In this document: positions 54,820 through 63,223 of the stretch, one piece after another | Position numbering within the stretch: position 1 is the first letter of the stretch | How the letters are laid out: every line of letters begins with the position of its first letter | NCBI GenBank assembly: GCA_021413865.1 | Contig: JAIOPN010000034.1 | Span: forward strand, 1-64,000 | From: Planctomycetota bacterium | GTDB taxonomy: Bacteria > Planctomycetota > Phycisphaerae > Phycisphaerales > Phycisphaeraceae | Direction: 5' to 3' | DNA: 64,000 bases | The notes under the pieces: model-generated | Database searches by the model: none | What the model was told of the DNA's origin: nothing | Seen by the model: only the letters and a program-made list of their open reading frames with translations | Program-made: the position numbers and the translations under genes

Positions 54820-55650
54820 ATGACCGCCACCGCAACCAAGCCCGCCGCGCCGCCCGTCGATGTCGTGCCGATGAGCGACGAGCAGAAGTTTCTTTTCGAC
54901 ATGAAGGGCTGGCTGCTCATCCCCGGCGTGCTGTCGGCGGACCAGTGCAAGGAGTTGCGCGAGTTCTTCCACGTGATGAAGAACACGCCCGAGAAACTCG
55001 CGCCCAAGGATCGGCACAGCTACGCCGGCCCCGCCTCCGCGCTGGTGGACCACCCGGTGGCCGCCGGCGTGCTGCGAGAAATCCTCGGCGGCGACACGAG
55101 TCCGAACGCGTGGGGCTTCCGCCTCGACGGGAGCTACCTGCAGTACCGGCACGAGGGCAACACGGGGATCGAGCCGCACGGCGGCGGGCCCGGCGCGGGG
55201 CCGATGTTCGCCTACCAGTGCAAGAATCAGCACATCTACAGCGGTCTGACGCGCGTGGTGTGGGAGCTTAATCCTGTAGAGAAGGGCGCGGGGGGGACGC
55301 TGCTGATGTCCGGCAGCCACAAGGCGAACTTCAACGTGCCCCCGTCGCACTACAAGCAGGACTCATGGCTTTTCGAGACCTACGACTGCCCCGAGGGATC
55401 GCTCCTGTTTTTCACTGAGAACCTCTGCCACTCAGGGGCGACATGGAAATCCAAGACCCCGCGCATCGCGGTGTTCAACTGCTACACGTCGTCGATGACG
55501 CAGTACCACAAGTCGCGGTGGGATGCGGAGACGATCGCGGACTGGCCCGCCAAGCGGCAATCGCTGGTGCGCGGCGTGTGGGCGGCGGACTTCAACACCA
55601 GCCCGACGGTCGCCAACGACTGGTACGGGCCGGATAACCGGGCCTATTGA
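54820..55650 (+). CDS. Phytanoyl-CoA dioxygenase (PhyH)-family protein with H-x-G motif
   Basis: AAGGA lies 8 bases before the ATG at 54820. The 276-residue protein has the PhyH core: H120-G-G (IEPHGGGPGAGP), NPVEKGAGGTLLMSGSHKANF, distal H204 (FTENLCHSGATW) and an Arg soon after for 2-oxoglutarate. The proximal triad normally reads H-x-D; Gly replaces Asp here, as in the second PhyH gene at 62262. The substrate is unknown. It sits between nuoH and nuoI without a clear link to respiration. Confidence 0.85.
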   Translation: MTATATKPAAPPVDVVPMSDEQKFLFDMKGWLLIPGVLSADQCKELREFFHVMKNTPEKLAPKDRHSYAGPASALVDHPVAAGVLREILGGDTSPNAWGFRLDGSYLQYRHEGNTGIEPHGGGPGAGPMFAYQCKNQHIYSGLTRVVWELNPVEKGAGGTLLMSGSHKANFNVPPSHYKQDSWLFETYDCPEGSLLFFTENLCHSGATWKSKTPRIAVFNCYTSSMTQYHKSRWDAETIADWPAKRQSLVRGVWAADFNTSPTVANDWYGPDNRAY

Positions 55651-55698
55651 AGTTCCATCCGGGCCCATCGCCGGCCGCGCACCCACACCAGCCTCCAC

Positions 55699-55727
55699 TT
55701 GACGGGCAAGTCGCGCGGCCGAACAAT
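55699..55727 (+). promoter_or_regulatory. Predicted promoter of nuoI
   Basis: TTGACG at 55699-55704 and AACAAT at 55722-55727 are 17 bases apart; transcription would start about 17 bases before the ATG. It suggests nuoI is transcribed independently of the upstream gene. Confidence 0.45.
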
Positions 55728-55750
55728 ACCGCCCTCACGAGGAACCATCG

Positions 55751-56296
55751 ATGCCCATCGCCGACGAAGACCTCATTGTCATCACGCCCACCGCCATCAA
55801 GCGGTCGGAATCGACCTTCCTCCCCGAGGTCTTCATGGGCCTGGGGACGACTTTCAAGCACATGCTCGGCTCGGTCGCCAGGGGCAAACGCAACAAAGCG
55901 ATGGAGTACCCCGAGGAACGCCGCGAGGACATCCCCGTCGAGGAAGGCGGTCTCTACAAGCCCAACTACCGCGGCGTCCACCGCCTGAACCGCGACGAGG
56001 ACGGCCGGGTCAAGTGCGTCGCCTGTTTCATGTGCCAGACCGCCTGCCCGGCGCACTGCATCCACATCGAGGGGGCCGCCTCCCCGTGGGACGACCGCGA
56101 GAAATACCCGATCAAGTTCGACCTCGACGAGTTGCGCTGCATCTACTGCGGCATGTGCGAGGAGGCCTGCCCGGTGGACGCGATCGAGCTGACCCCCATC
56201 TACGACATCGTGGGCCTGACACGCCAGGAGATGATCTTCGACAAGGAGAAACTTCTGGCGGTGTACGACAAGACGATCGAAGCCAAACCGATGTAA
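55751..56296 (+). CDS. nuoI: NADH-quinone oxidoreductase subunit I (two 4Fe-4S clusters)
   Basis: GAGGAA stands before the ATG. The 181-residue protein has two complete C-x2-C-x2-C-x3-C-P motifs, CVACFMCQTACP and CIYCGMCEEACP. LGTTFKHML lies near the start and an EYPEER segment between. Both clusters carry electrons from NuoG/NuoB towards quinone in complex I. The subunit stands alone, separated from nuoH by three genes. Confidence 0.96.
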   Translation: MPIADEDLIVITPTAIKRSESTFLPEVFMGLGTTFKHMLGSVARGKRNKAMEYPEERREDIPVEEGGLYKPNYRGVHRLNRDEDGRVKCVACFMCQTACPAHCIHIEGAASPWDDREKYPIKFDLDELRCIYCGMCEEACPVDAIELTPIYDIVGLTRQEMIFDKEKLLAVYDKTIEAKPM

Positions 56297-56423
56297 GCCG
56301 TTATCAATTACTGTCTTCTCGGATCGCGTCTGCCGTGGGAAAAAACCTCTAGATTTTTCTTGATCGCCGCCGCCGCCTTTGGTATTGTTTTCCGGGTCTT
56401 AAAACACAGCTCTCTCTTCCCAC

Positions 56424-56460
56424 CAGCACCGTTGCGTCACAGCGCGGTGCTGTTTTTCTT
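56424..56460 (+). terminator. Intrinsic terminator, 128 bases after nuoI
   Basis: CAGCACCG at 56424-56431 pairs with CGGTGCTG at 56445-56452 and is followed by TTTTTCTTT. It could end the nuoI transcript. A TTGATC-N17-TATTGT promoter-like pair at 56360-56388 lies just before it. Confidence 0.75.
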
Positions 56461-56541
56461 TGAATCCAAGCGGCCCGCACGCCGCGCGTCGCCCTGTCGT
56501 GCGTCGCGGCTATGATCTGCAAGCCCGCCGGGAGCGACGAC

Positions 56542-57750
56542 GTGCCTGAGACCGACAGACCTCTCCGCTTTGCCTCCGCGCTCAGTGATGCGCCAGTCAC
56601 GGAGGACGCGGTGCGCTCGGTCCTCGAGCCGCTGTGCAGCAAGCTGACCGACGGCGCGGACCTGGCCGTTGTTTTCGCCACGCCGCACCACGCCGCGGAC
56701 CTGGAGGCGCAGACGCGACGGCTGATCGACACGCTGAATGTCCGCGTCCTCGTGGGCGTCACCGTGCAGGGCGTGATCGGTGTGGGCCAGGAGATCGAGG
56801 AGGGGCCCGGTCTGGCCGTGCTGGCGGGCAAACTCCCCGATGCAGTCATCCGGCCGTTCCGTTACGACGAGATCGACTGGCCCTCCGTGCTCGAGTCCCC
56901 GGAGGCGCTGCGCAAGACCATCCACCTGGGCGAGGATGGCCCCGAGATCAAGGCGATCGTTCTCCTGCCCGACCCGTTCAGCGCACCCATGGTCAAGCTA
57001 CTGCCGGCGCTGAATGAGTGCTTCAAGGGCGTTCCCGTCGTCGGCGGCGTCGCCAGCGGGGCGCGGCAGCCGGGGGGGAACCGCCTGATCATCAACGGCG
57101 AGGCGACCCGCGGCGGGGCGATCGGCCTGGCGATCGGCGGCGGCGTGAACATCGACTGCACCGTCAGCCAGGGCTGCCGCTCCATCGGCAAGCCGATGGT
57201 CATCACCAAGGCCCAACGCCACGTCGTCCAGGAACTCGGTGGGCGCAATGCGCTGGGGGTGATCCAGGAGATGGCCGAGTCGCTCCAGGACGGCGACCGC
57301 GAATTGATCCGCCGTTCGGGCCTGCTGGTGGGGCGGGTGATCGACGAGTACAAGCCGCGCTTCGGCCGGGGTGATTTTCTCATCCGCGGCGTCGTCGGCA
57401 TCGACCAGGACCAGGGCTACTTCGCCATCGGCGACCCGCAGACGCGCACGGGGCAGACCATCCAGTTCCACGTGCGTGACGCCCGTACCGCCGAGGAGGA
57501 TTTCCAGTTGCTCCTCGAAGCGCAGAAGCTGCACGGACCGGCGGCGGGGGCGCTGCTCTTCTCCTGCAACGGCAGGGGGACACACCTCTTCGAGAGACCA
57601 CACGCGGACGCGACGATGATCCGCGAGGCGCTGGGCGACATCCCGCTGGCCGGCTTCTTCGCCGGCGGCGAGATCGGCCCGGTCGGCGACCAGGCGTTTC
57701 TCCACGGCCACACCGCGAGCCTTATGGTCGTGCGGCCCGCCAACGCCTGA
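56542..57750 (+). CDS. FIST-domain (FIST_N + FIST_C) protein
   Basis: GGGAG lies 7 bases before a GTG at 56542, preferred over an ATG at 56512. The 402-residue protein has FIST_N (DGADLAVVFATPHH, VLVGVTVQGVIG) and FIST_C (LIRGVVGIDQDQGYFAIGD, GALLFSCNGRGTHLF, IPLAGFFAGGEIGPVG). FIST modules sense small ligands, perhaps amino acids, in signal transduction. No kinase or chemoreceptor is attached or adjacent. The next small gene starts 13 bases later. Confidence 0.9.
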   Translation: MPETDRPLRFASALSDAPVTEDAVRSVLEPLCSKLTDGADLAVVFATPHHAADLEAQTRRLIDTLNVRVLVGVTVQGVIGVGQEIEEGPGLAVLAGKLPDAVIRPFRYDEIDWPSVLESPEALRKTIHLGEDGPEIKAIVLLPDPFSAPMVKLLPALNECFKGVPVVGGVASGARQPGGNRLIINGEATRGGAIGLAIGGGVNIDCTVSQGCRSIGKPMVITKAQRHVVQELGGRNALGVIQEMAESLQDGDRELIRRSGLLVGRVIDEYKPRFGRGDFLIRGVVGIDQDQGYFAIGDPQTRTGQTIQFHVRDARTAEEDFQLLLEAQKLHGPAAGALLFSCNGRGTHLFERPHADATMIREALGDIPLAGFFAGGEIGPVGDQAFLHGHTASLMVVRPANA

Positions 57751-57763
57751 CTATGATCCATTG

Positions 57764-58024
57764 ATGGCCGAATACCGCGCCAAGCCTGGCATGGAAGACC
57801 GCCACGGCGAGATGACCGGGGCGATCTCCATCAACATGATCCTCTGCATGCTCCCGATCACGGTCTGGGGCGTCTTCATCGGCCCCTGGCTGCTGGGCCA
57901 CGGCACGTGGACGGTGCTCATCATCGCCTTGGCGATGGCGATCGTGATGCCGGTCGCCTGCCTGCCGCTGAGCCGGTGGATTTGGGCGCACATCAGCGAT
58001 TTCATGGACCGCGATGACATCTGA
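57764..58024 (+). CDS. Small two-helix membrane protein
   Basis: The 86-residue protein has helices at about residues 22-43 (INMILCMLPITVWGVFIGPWL) and 49-70 (VLIIALAMAIVMPVACLPLS), with charged ends (SDFMDRDDI). The ATG at 57764 follows the FIST stop by 13 bases, so the two may be one operon. The protein belongs to no family I recognise. Confidence 0.65.
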   Translation: MAEYRAKPGMEDRHGEMTGAISINMILCMLPITVWGVFIGPWLLGHGTWTVLIIALAMAIVMPVACLPLSRWIWAHISDFMDRDDI

Positions 58025-58029
58025 TGGGC

Positions 58030-59583
58030 TTATGTTGTTCCCGCTGCGAGCGCGACGGACTTGCTGGGCCCTTGCTGCTGGATGTAGCGGCATTTGACGC
58101 GGATGTCGTTGGCCGCGAATGGGCCCTTTGCCTTCTCGTGAAACTCAATGGTCGGATGGTGTCCCGCGGGGACCATCCGGATGGACTCGCGGAAGTCCTG
58201 GTTTACCTCGGCCAGCCGGGCAAAGACCTTGTCCCGTAAGGCGTCCGTCTCCTCCGCCCCGGGAGCGCACGCCTCGGCAGCGAGTTCAAGGCAGACGGCG
58301 AGGCGCTTGCTCGTGTCGGGGCCTTCGGAGGTCACCAGCGCGAAGGCGTTGATGATGCGTGCGAGGTCGGGTGTGCCGTAGAGGATGCCCTCCACCTCAC
58401 CCGGGGTAATCTTGCAGCCGTAGAAGGCGACCGAGAAGTCGCTACGGCCGTACATCAGAATCAAGGGCAGTTCCACGAGCGGAGTCGGCAGACGCGACAC
58501 GTCCACGCCCTCCGCTTCAAGAAACGCCTTCGTCTCCCGGAATGTGATCGTGCGTCCCAGGTCGTGGATGTTGTACCTGATGCGCGGCGAAACGTTCGTA
58601 AGGCGACTGATCGTGAACAGCAGTTCGCCTTCCCCGCTGGTCTCGATGAGGTAGTCGAGCGGGTTGTATTGCAACACCGACGGGATCGCGTCGCCGAACC
58701 GGCCGTTGAGCCGGCGTCGCACGCCCGGGTTCTCGATCATGAGCCGGCGGACGGCGATGGTGAAGTCGTTTTCGGCGGCAATGTTGATCTCCAGGTCGGA
58801 CGCACCGTAGTCGCCGTAGACGCCCCCGCGAAACGCTTTCATCAGGTAAGTGCGCATGTTCTCGCTGATCGCCTCTCCGCCAAAGAAGGCCGTGATGTGG
58901 AAGCCGGCCCAGTCGATGCCCGGGGCGTCCACCAGCATCTTCAAAAACGGCGGGTAGCCCGCGAGGACATATTGGTAGCCGGGCCCGAACGCCTTGAGCG
59001 TGTTGACGATCTTTCCGATGTCGGGGCCGGTCGATTTCAGGAGGCAGATATCAACCACCGCGTTGCTCACGCACATGCCCGTCGCCCAGGGGCCCAGGGC
59101 GAAAGCGTTGATGAACAGACGCGGCTTGTCCTTCAGGGTCGCGTGCATGGCGATCTGCAGCATGCGCGCGACATACCGTCGTTCCCCCGGGCCACGCACC
59201 CAGTTGTTCGGCGTGCCCGTCGAGCCGGAGGATTCGTCTATGACAGCGCCCTTCATCGGCAGGGTTCCGCCGACGCACCGCTGCTCGATGGAGTAGGCGA
59301 GGATGTAGTTCGCCTTATTCATCGGCGGGATCGCCGTGAAGTCGGGGGTCCAGCCACGCAGCGTGACGCGGGCCCCCGGGTTCTTGGCAAGGAAGTCGGC
59401 GTAGGCAGGGCAGTTCCGCTTCGCGCGCTCAAGGGCGTACCACGCCTTCCACAACCCGACCCGCTCCCAGACGTGCCCCATCCCGGGCAGGAACAGCAGA
59501 CCGAACGCGAGTTCCCACCGCATCATCAGCCGGCGAATCCGGTCGGCCACAGTGAGGAACGCGAATATCAACAGGCGCTTCAT
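58030..59583 (-). CDS. Phenylacetate-CoA-ligase-like (PaaK/F390-synthetase-type) adenylating enzyme
   Basis: The 517-residue protein has DESSGSTGTPNNWV near residue 118, the ATP P-loop motif of PaaK-like ligases. FFGGEAISENM, GVYGDYGASDLEINIA, RYNIHDLGRTITF and LILMYGRSDFSVAFYGCKI (the A8-type hinge) follow. The family activates aryl or other acids as AMP esters, usually for CoA transfer. The length exceeds the common 430 residues because of an N-terminal extension with a hydrophobic start. It is 13 bases downstream of the nitroreductase-like gene and clearly cotranscribed. Confidence 0.87.
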   Translation of the reverse strand: MKRLLIFAFLTVADRIRRLMMRWELAFGLLFLPGMGHVWERVGLWKAWYALERAKRNCPAYADFLAKNPGARVTLRGWTPDFTAIPPMNKANYILAYSIEQRCVGGTLPMKGAVIDESSGSTGTPNNWVRGPGERRYVARMLQIAMHATLKDKPRLFINAFALGPWATGMCVSNAVVDICLLKSTGPDIGKIVNTLKAFGPGYQYVLAGYPPFLKMLVDAPGIDWAGFHITAFFGGEAISENMRTYLMKAFRGGVYGDYGASDLEINIAAENDFTIAVRRLMIENPGVRRRLNGRFGDAIPSVLQYNPLDYLIETSGEGELLFTISRLTNVSPRIRYNIHDLGRTITFRETKAFLEAEGVDVSRLPTPLVELPLILMYGRSDFSVAFYGCKITPGEVEGILYGTPDLARIINAFALVTSEGPDTSKRLAVCLELAAEACAPGAEETDALRDKVFARLAEVNQDFRESIRMVPAGHHPTIEFHEKAKGPFAANDIRVKCRYIQQQGPSKSVALAAGTT

Positions 59584-59596
59584 CGACTCTCCTGTT

Positions 59597-60601
59597 TCAG
59601 GGGATGATCAGTTCATCGAGCAATAGACGCAGGGCACGCGGTGGCAGGTCGCTCTGTCCGAGGCGCACCAGCAGCCACAACGGGTGCCGGCGCTGCGTGC
59701 CGGCGAAGTGCTCCTCCATGTATTGGTGCGAACGGTGGTTGGTGATCACCGAGCCGAACGGGTGGAGATAGACGCCGTGCTTCGTCATGGTCAGCCAGAG
59801 GCGCGCGAGCGCACGCCCGGCGGTGATGCAGTCCGGCTGTTCCTGGAACTTGCCGCTGATCCACGCGACCGTGCGCGTGCCCCGCATGGAGCGCTTGTAA
59901 GACCACTTGCATAGTTGATGCAGCCCCGGGACCTGGAAGAGCCGGTTCTTCTCGAAGAAGAGCCGCATCAGCCAGCCAGGGAAGAGCATGGCGAACGCCG
60001 CCAGGCCGTCGCCGCGCTGCTGCGCATCCGCCAGTGAGTACCGCGCCCAGTGTCCGATCTCGCCACGCGTGGCGTCATCGCGCAGGTCATAGAACATCGT
60101 TTCCGCGTTGAGCCCGACCACCCACGCGACCTCCGCGGGATCGTTGGAGTGCTCGAATTGATGGCCGAACCGCTCGGCCACGCGGGACAACTCTTCCAGC
60201 AGCGCCGGGGGGACAGGGCGATCGTTGTAGGGGAGGCGCGAGGTGCGCCGCTGCCGGATCAGTTCGCGGTCGAGCGGCTCGGGTTCGGCTCGCACCATGA
60301 GTTCCAGGTCGGCGAATGGCGACGGCTGCCGCGCGGACGCATCGAGCGGGACGTTGAGGGGAGTGCCTCTGACCTCAAGCCCGAGCGGGGCGGCGGCGAT
60401 AGACATCATCTCGAGGAGGATGCCCATCCCGGATGCCATGAATCGGCCCGCTCCGTCCTCGATCGGGAGCAGGCGGGCGGGGTCGTAAAACAGGACCGCA
60501 CGCCGCTCATCGATGAGCTTGAACTTCCAATGTTGTGTGTTGTGTGGCGAGGGCGCCCACCGCGCGTACTCAAGAACCTCACGCCACGTTTGAAACTCCA
60601 T
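59597..60601 (-). CDS. Nitroreductase-fold (Acg-like) oxidoreductase
   Basis: The ATG at 60601 gives MEFQTWREVLEYARWAPSPHNTQHW, the FMN-binding start of the nitroreductase superfamily. RQRRTSRLPYNDRPVPP and LARLWLTMTKHGVYLHPFGSVI fit the Acg-like branch, which has duplicated or degenerate FMN sites. The 334-residue length suits that branch. It heads a two-gene operon with the adenylating enzyme. Acg relatives may store flavin instead of reducing substrates, so activity is uncertain. Confidence 0.83.
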   Translation of the reverse strand: MEFQTWREVLEYARWAPSPHNTQHWKFKLIDERRAVLFYDPARLLPIEDGAGRFMASGMGILLEMMSIAAAPLGLEVRGTPLNVPLDASARQPSPFADLELMVRAEPEPLDRELIRQRRTSRLPYNDRPVPPALLEELSRVAERFGHQFEHSNDPAEVAWVVGLNAETMFYDLRDDATRGEIGHWARYSLADAQQRGDGLAAFAMLFPGWLMRLFFEKNRLFQVPGLHQLCKWSYKRSMRGTRTVAWISGKFQEQPDCITAGRALARLWLTMTKHGVYLHPFGSVITNHRSHQYMEEHFAGTQRRHPLWLLVRLGQSDLPPRALRLLLDELIIP

Positions 60602-60789
60602 GGACGGCTCCGTTCCGCGGTTGGGGCCATCCCCCCGTTTCACGTGGTCCTTACGGGATCGATCCGAAGGTCAGTCTGACAGAAATTCATGAAACGGGCT
60701 ACTTTGAAGCGGGGGAGTGAAGTGTTTTCATCATGATCCGCTAACAGGGAGTTCGTATAAGCGGCACTCCCTGTGGGAGTATCGTTGCA

Positions 60790-62253
60790 ATGAATCAATG
60801 TGCAATCGTTCGTGCCGTGTTCGTCGTGCTGACGGGAGCATTGTCATTGGCGGTCCATGCCGAGCCGACGCTCGTCAGCGAATGCGTGATCCCGGGTGAC
60901 GCGGCCGATGCGACTGAAATCAGTCCGGGTGTTGCGCCGGGACCGAACGTCAATCGTCTCGGGCTGTTCAGCGACCTGTATTGGGACCCGGTCCGCAACG
61001 AGTATTACTCCATCGCCGACCGGGGGCCGGGCGGGGGCATGATCGGATTCGACACGCGGGTCCACAAAATCACCTTCACCCTCGATTCCGATACAGGAAC
61101 GATCGCTCCGGGTTCGTTCGCCGTCGAGAAGAGCATCCGATTCACCGACCACGGCGTCACGCTCAACGGCTTTCGTCCCAATGACGACCCTGAGAATAAA
61201 AAAGAGACTGCCCTCGGCCGCTCATTCGACCCCGAAGGCTTCGTCGTCGGCCCGGCGGGCACCTTCTTCGTAAGCGACGAGTACGGGCCGGTGCTCAAAG
61301 AGTTCAACCGCGACGGGAAACTGCTCCGCACGTTCGTGACGCCGAAAAACATCCTGCCGATCGACGCGGAGGGCAACACCAACTACGTCGCGACGCGCGC
61401 CGAATCGGTCGTATCCGTACCCGGCCGTTTTGAGAAGGTTCCGGCGCTGAAAGCCGGGCGGCAGGACAACCGTGGGTTCGAGGGGTTGGCGATCAACCCC
61501 GCGGGCACCCGGCTCTACGCGATGCTGCAGGACCCGCTCGTCAACGAGTTCGGCCGGTCCGGGCGCAACGTGCGGATCGTCGAGTTCGACGTTGCCGCGG
61601 GGTCCGCCAAGCGGCAGTTTGTTTACCAGCTCGAAGACATCGCCGACATCAATCGGCGTATCCCCGATGAGCCGTCACGGTTCGCGGCCAAGAAGCAGGG
61701 GCGGAACATCGGCATCAGCGCTCTGACCACGATCAACGACCACGAGTTCCTCGTCCTTGAGCGAGATAACCACGGGCTCGGTGTCGATGGCGATACCGCG
61801 GGTAAAACAGTCGGCAGCAAACGCATCTACAAGATCGACATCACCGCCGCGACCGATGTTTCCGTCGTCGTGCTATCCAATACGACCAACGCACTCCCGC
61901 CGGGTGTCGTACCCGTGAGTAAGGCATTGTTTCTTGACATCCACGCGGCGCTCAGGGCGGCGGGCAAAATCATTCCAGAGAAGATCGAGGGGATGACGAT
62001 CGGCCCCCGGCTAAACGACGGGTCGTACGTGTTGCTCCTGGGGACCGACAACGACTTCAGCGTCTCACAGGACGAGAGCAGCGCCCTCCAGCACGACGTC
62101 GGGACGAAGGGCTCATCCATCCCGCTGGGCGGCAAGTTCACCCGGCCTGGTGAAACGCTGATCCCGAGCTATTTCTATTCGTTCCGTGTGCCGGCGGGGG
62201 AGTTGGCCGATCTGCGTCGGTCCGTAGCGTCGGGCGCGGTGAATGGAAAGTGA
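60790..62253 (+). CDS. Secreted phytase-like esterase-type beta-propeller protein
   Basis: The 487-residue protein has a signal peptide (IVRAVFVVLTGALSLAVHA). A propeller-like body follows with LGLFSDLYWDPVRNEYYSIADRG, FDPEGFVVGPAGTFFVSDEYGP, NRGFEGLAINPAGTRLYAML and EGMTIGPRLNDGSYVLLLGTDND. These phrases are typical of the esterase-like activity of phytase family. The acidic residues would bind calcium. It is probably periplasmic. A 6-bp hairpin (ACTCCC/GGGAGT) lies about 12 bases before the ATG and could hinder or tune initiation. Confidence 0.85.
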   Translation: MNQCAIVRAVFVVLTGALSLAVHAEPTLVSECVIPGDAADATEISPGVAPGPNVNRLGLFSDLYWDPVRNEYYSIADRGPGGGMIGFDTRVHKITFTLDSDTGTIAPGSFAVEKSIRFTDHGVTLNGFRPNDDPENKKETALGRSFDPEGFVVGPAGTFFVSDEYGPVLKEFNRDGKLLRTFVTPKNILPIDAEGNTNYVATRAESVVSVPGRFEKVPALKAGRQDNRGFEGLAINPAGTRLYAMLQDPLVNEFGRSGRNVRIVEFDVAAGSAKRQFVYQLEDIADINRRIPDEPSRFAAKKQGRNIGISALTTINDHEFLVLERDNHGLGVDGDTAGKTVGSKRIYKIDITAATDVSVVVLSNTTNALPPGVVPVSKALFLDIHAALRAAGKIIPEKIEGMTIGPRLNDGSYVLLLGTDNDFSVSQDESSALQHDVGTKGSSIPLGGKFTRPGETLIPSYFYSFRVPAGELADLRRSVASGAVNGK

Positions 62254-62261
62254 TCGTCTGG

Positions 62262-63098
62262 TCAATCGATCGTCTTCGCGAAGGCCATCCATTCCGTCGC
62301 CTGTTTCTGCCGCTCCGTGAAGCGGGCGCGGATGTGCGGGGGCATGGCGTAGTTGTAGCTGAAGGCGATCGAGGGCATGCCGGGGATCCGGAAGTCGGGC
62401 GAGGCGTTGTTGTAGTAGAGGTTGACGCGCCGCCGGCCGGAGGTGTTCGCCAGACCGGTGTGGAGCAGTGATTCGGTAAAGACGAGCACGTCGCCCGCCT
62501 TGCCGATCACGGGCACCGCACCGGGCAGGTCGAGGCCGGCACCCCATTTCGTATCGACCTGGATGTTCGCCTTGTGCGAGCCGGGGATGACCGTCATGCA
62601 ACCGTCGTCGGGGCCGTTGTCGGTGAGGAAATAGACGGTGTTGACGCTGCGCGTGTGGATGCGTCCGTTGCGGAAACCGTAGTCGGCGGGGGGGAACCCG
62701 CTGTGCCACCCGCCAATGCCGACGCCCTTTCCCTTGGAGATCGACCAGGCATTGCCGAGCTGCGCGTTGGGGAGAAAGTCGTAGAGGTAGGGGCAGACGG
62801 TGGGGTAGTCGATGCAGCGGTCGAAGACGGGGCTCATGCGGAGCAGGCCGTTGAGACGGATCTGAGCGCCCTCGACCATCTTGGTCGGCAGGTCCGGCCG
62901 GCCGCCCCACGACGCGGGGTTCCAACGGTTGTCGTCGTGTTCGAGTTGTTCCTGGCGCGTCACCTCATCGAGCAGCGCCAGCCGATCGGCTTCGGCGATC
63001 GCGCCGCGCAGATGGAGGAAGCCCTGCACGTCGAAGAGGTAGCGGTCCTGGTCGCGGACGACGGGCTCGGTCAGCGCGGTGGGCGTGGCGATGGTCAT
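62262..63098 (-). CDS. Phytanoyl-CoA dioxygenase (PhyH)-family protein with H-x-G motif
   Basis: The 278-residue protein has DRYLFDVQGFLHLRGAI at its start, H132-S-G (GIGGWHSGFPP), GPDDGCMTVIPGSHKANI, distal H213 (LLHTGLANTSGRRRVNLYY) and the Arg cluster. As in the gene at 54820, the metal-binding Asp of H-x-D is replaced by Gly. It is convergent with the secreted esterase gene, 8 bases apart. The substrate is not deducible. Confidence 0.86.
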   Translation of the reverse strand: MTIATPTALTEPVVRDQDRYLFDVQGFLHLRGAIAEADRLALLDEVTRQEQLEHDDNRWNPASWGGRPDLPTKMVEGAQIRLNGLLRMSPVFDRCIDYPTVCPYLYDFLPNAQLGNAWSISKGKGVGIGGWHSGFPPADYGFRNGRIHTRSVNTVYFLTDNGPDDGCMTVIPGSHKANIQVDTKWGAGLDLPGAVPVIGKAGDVLVFTESLLHTGLANTSGRRRVNLYYNNASPDFRIPGMPSIAFSYNYAMPPHIRARFTERQKQATEWMAFAKTID

Positions 63099-63162
63099 GA
63101 GGGTTGGCCCTGCGAGAAGATGTGGGACGCGTCACATTGTAAGTGCTGCAGGGCTCTAAACG

Positions 63163-63195
63163 AAAACCGCGGACGGTTTTGCCGTCCGCGGTTTT
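63163..63195 (-). terminator. Intrinsic terminator of the superoxide dismutase gene
   Basis: A perfect 14-bp stem (AAAACCGCGGACGG at 63163-63176 with CCGTCCGCGGTTTT at 63182-63195) has a 5-base loop. Read in reverse it ends TTTTCGTTT, 28 bases after the sod stop. Confidence 0.88.
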
Positions 63196-63223
63196 CAGAT
63201 TTCAGGATTTTATCGGAGAAGAT

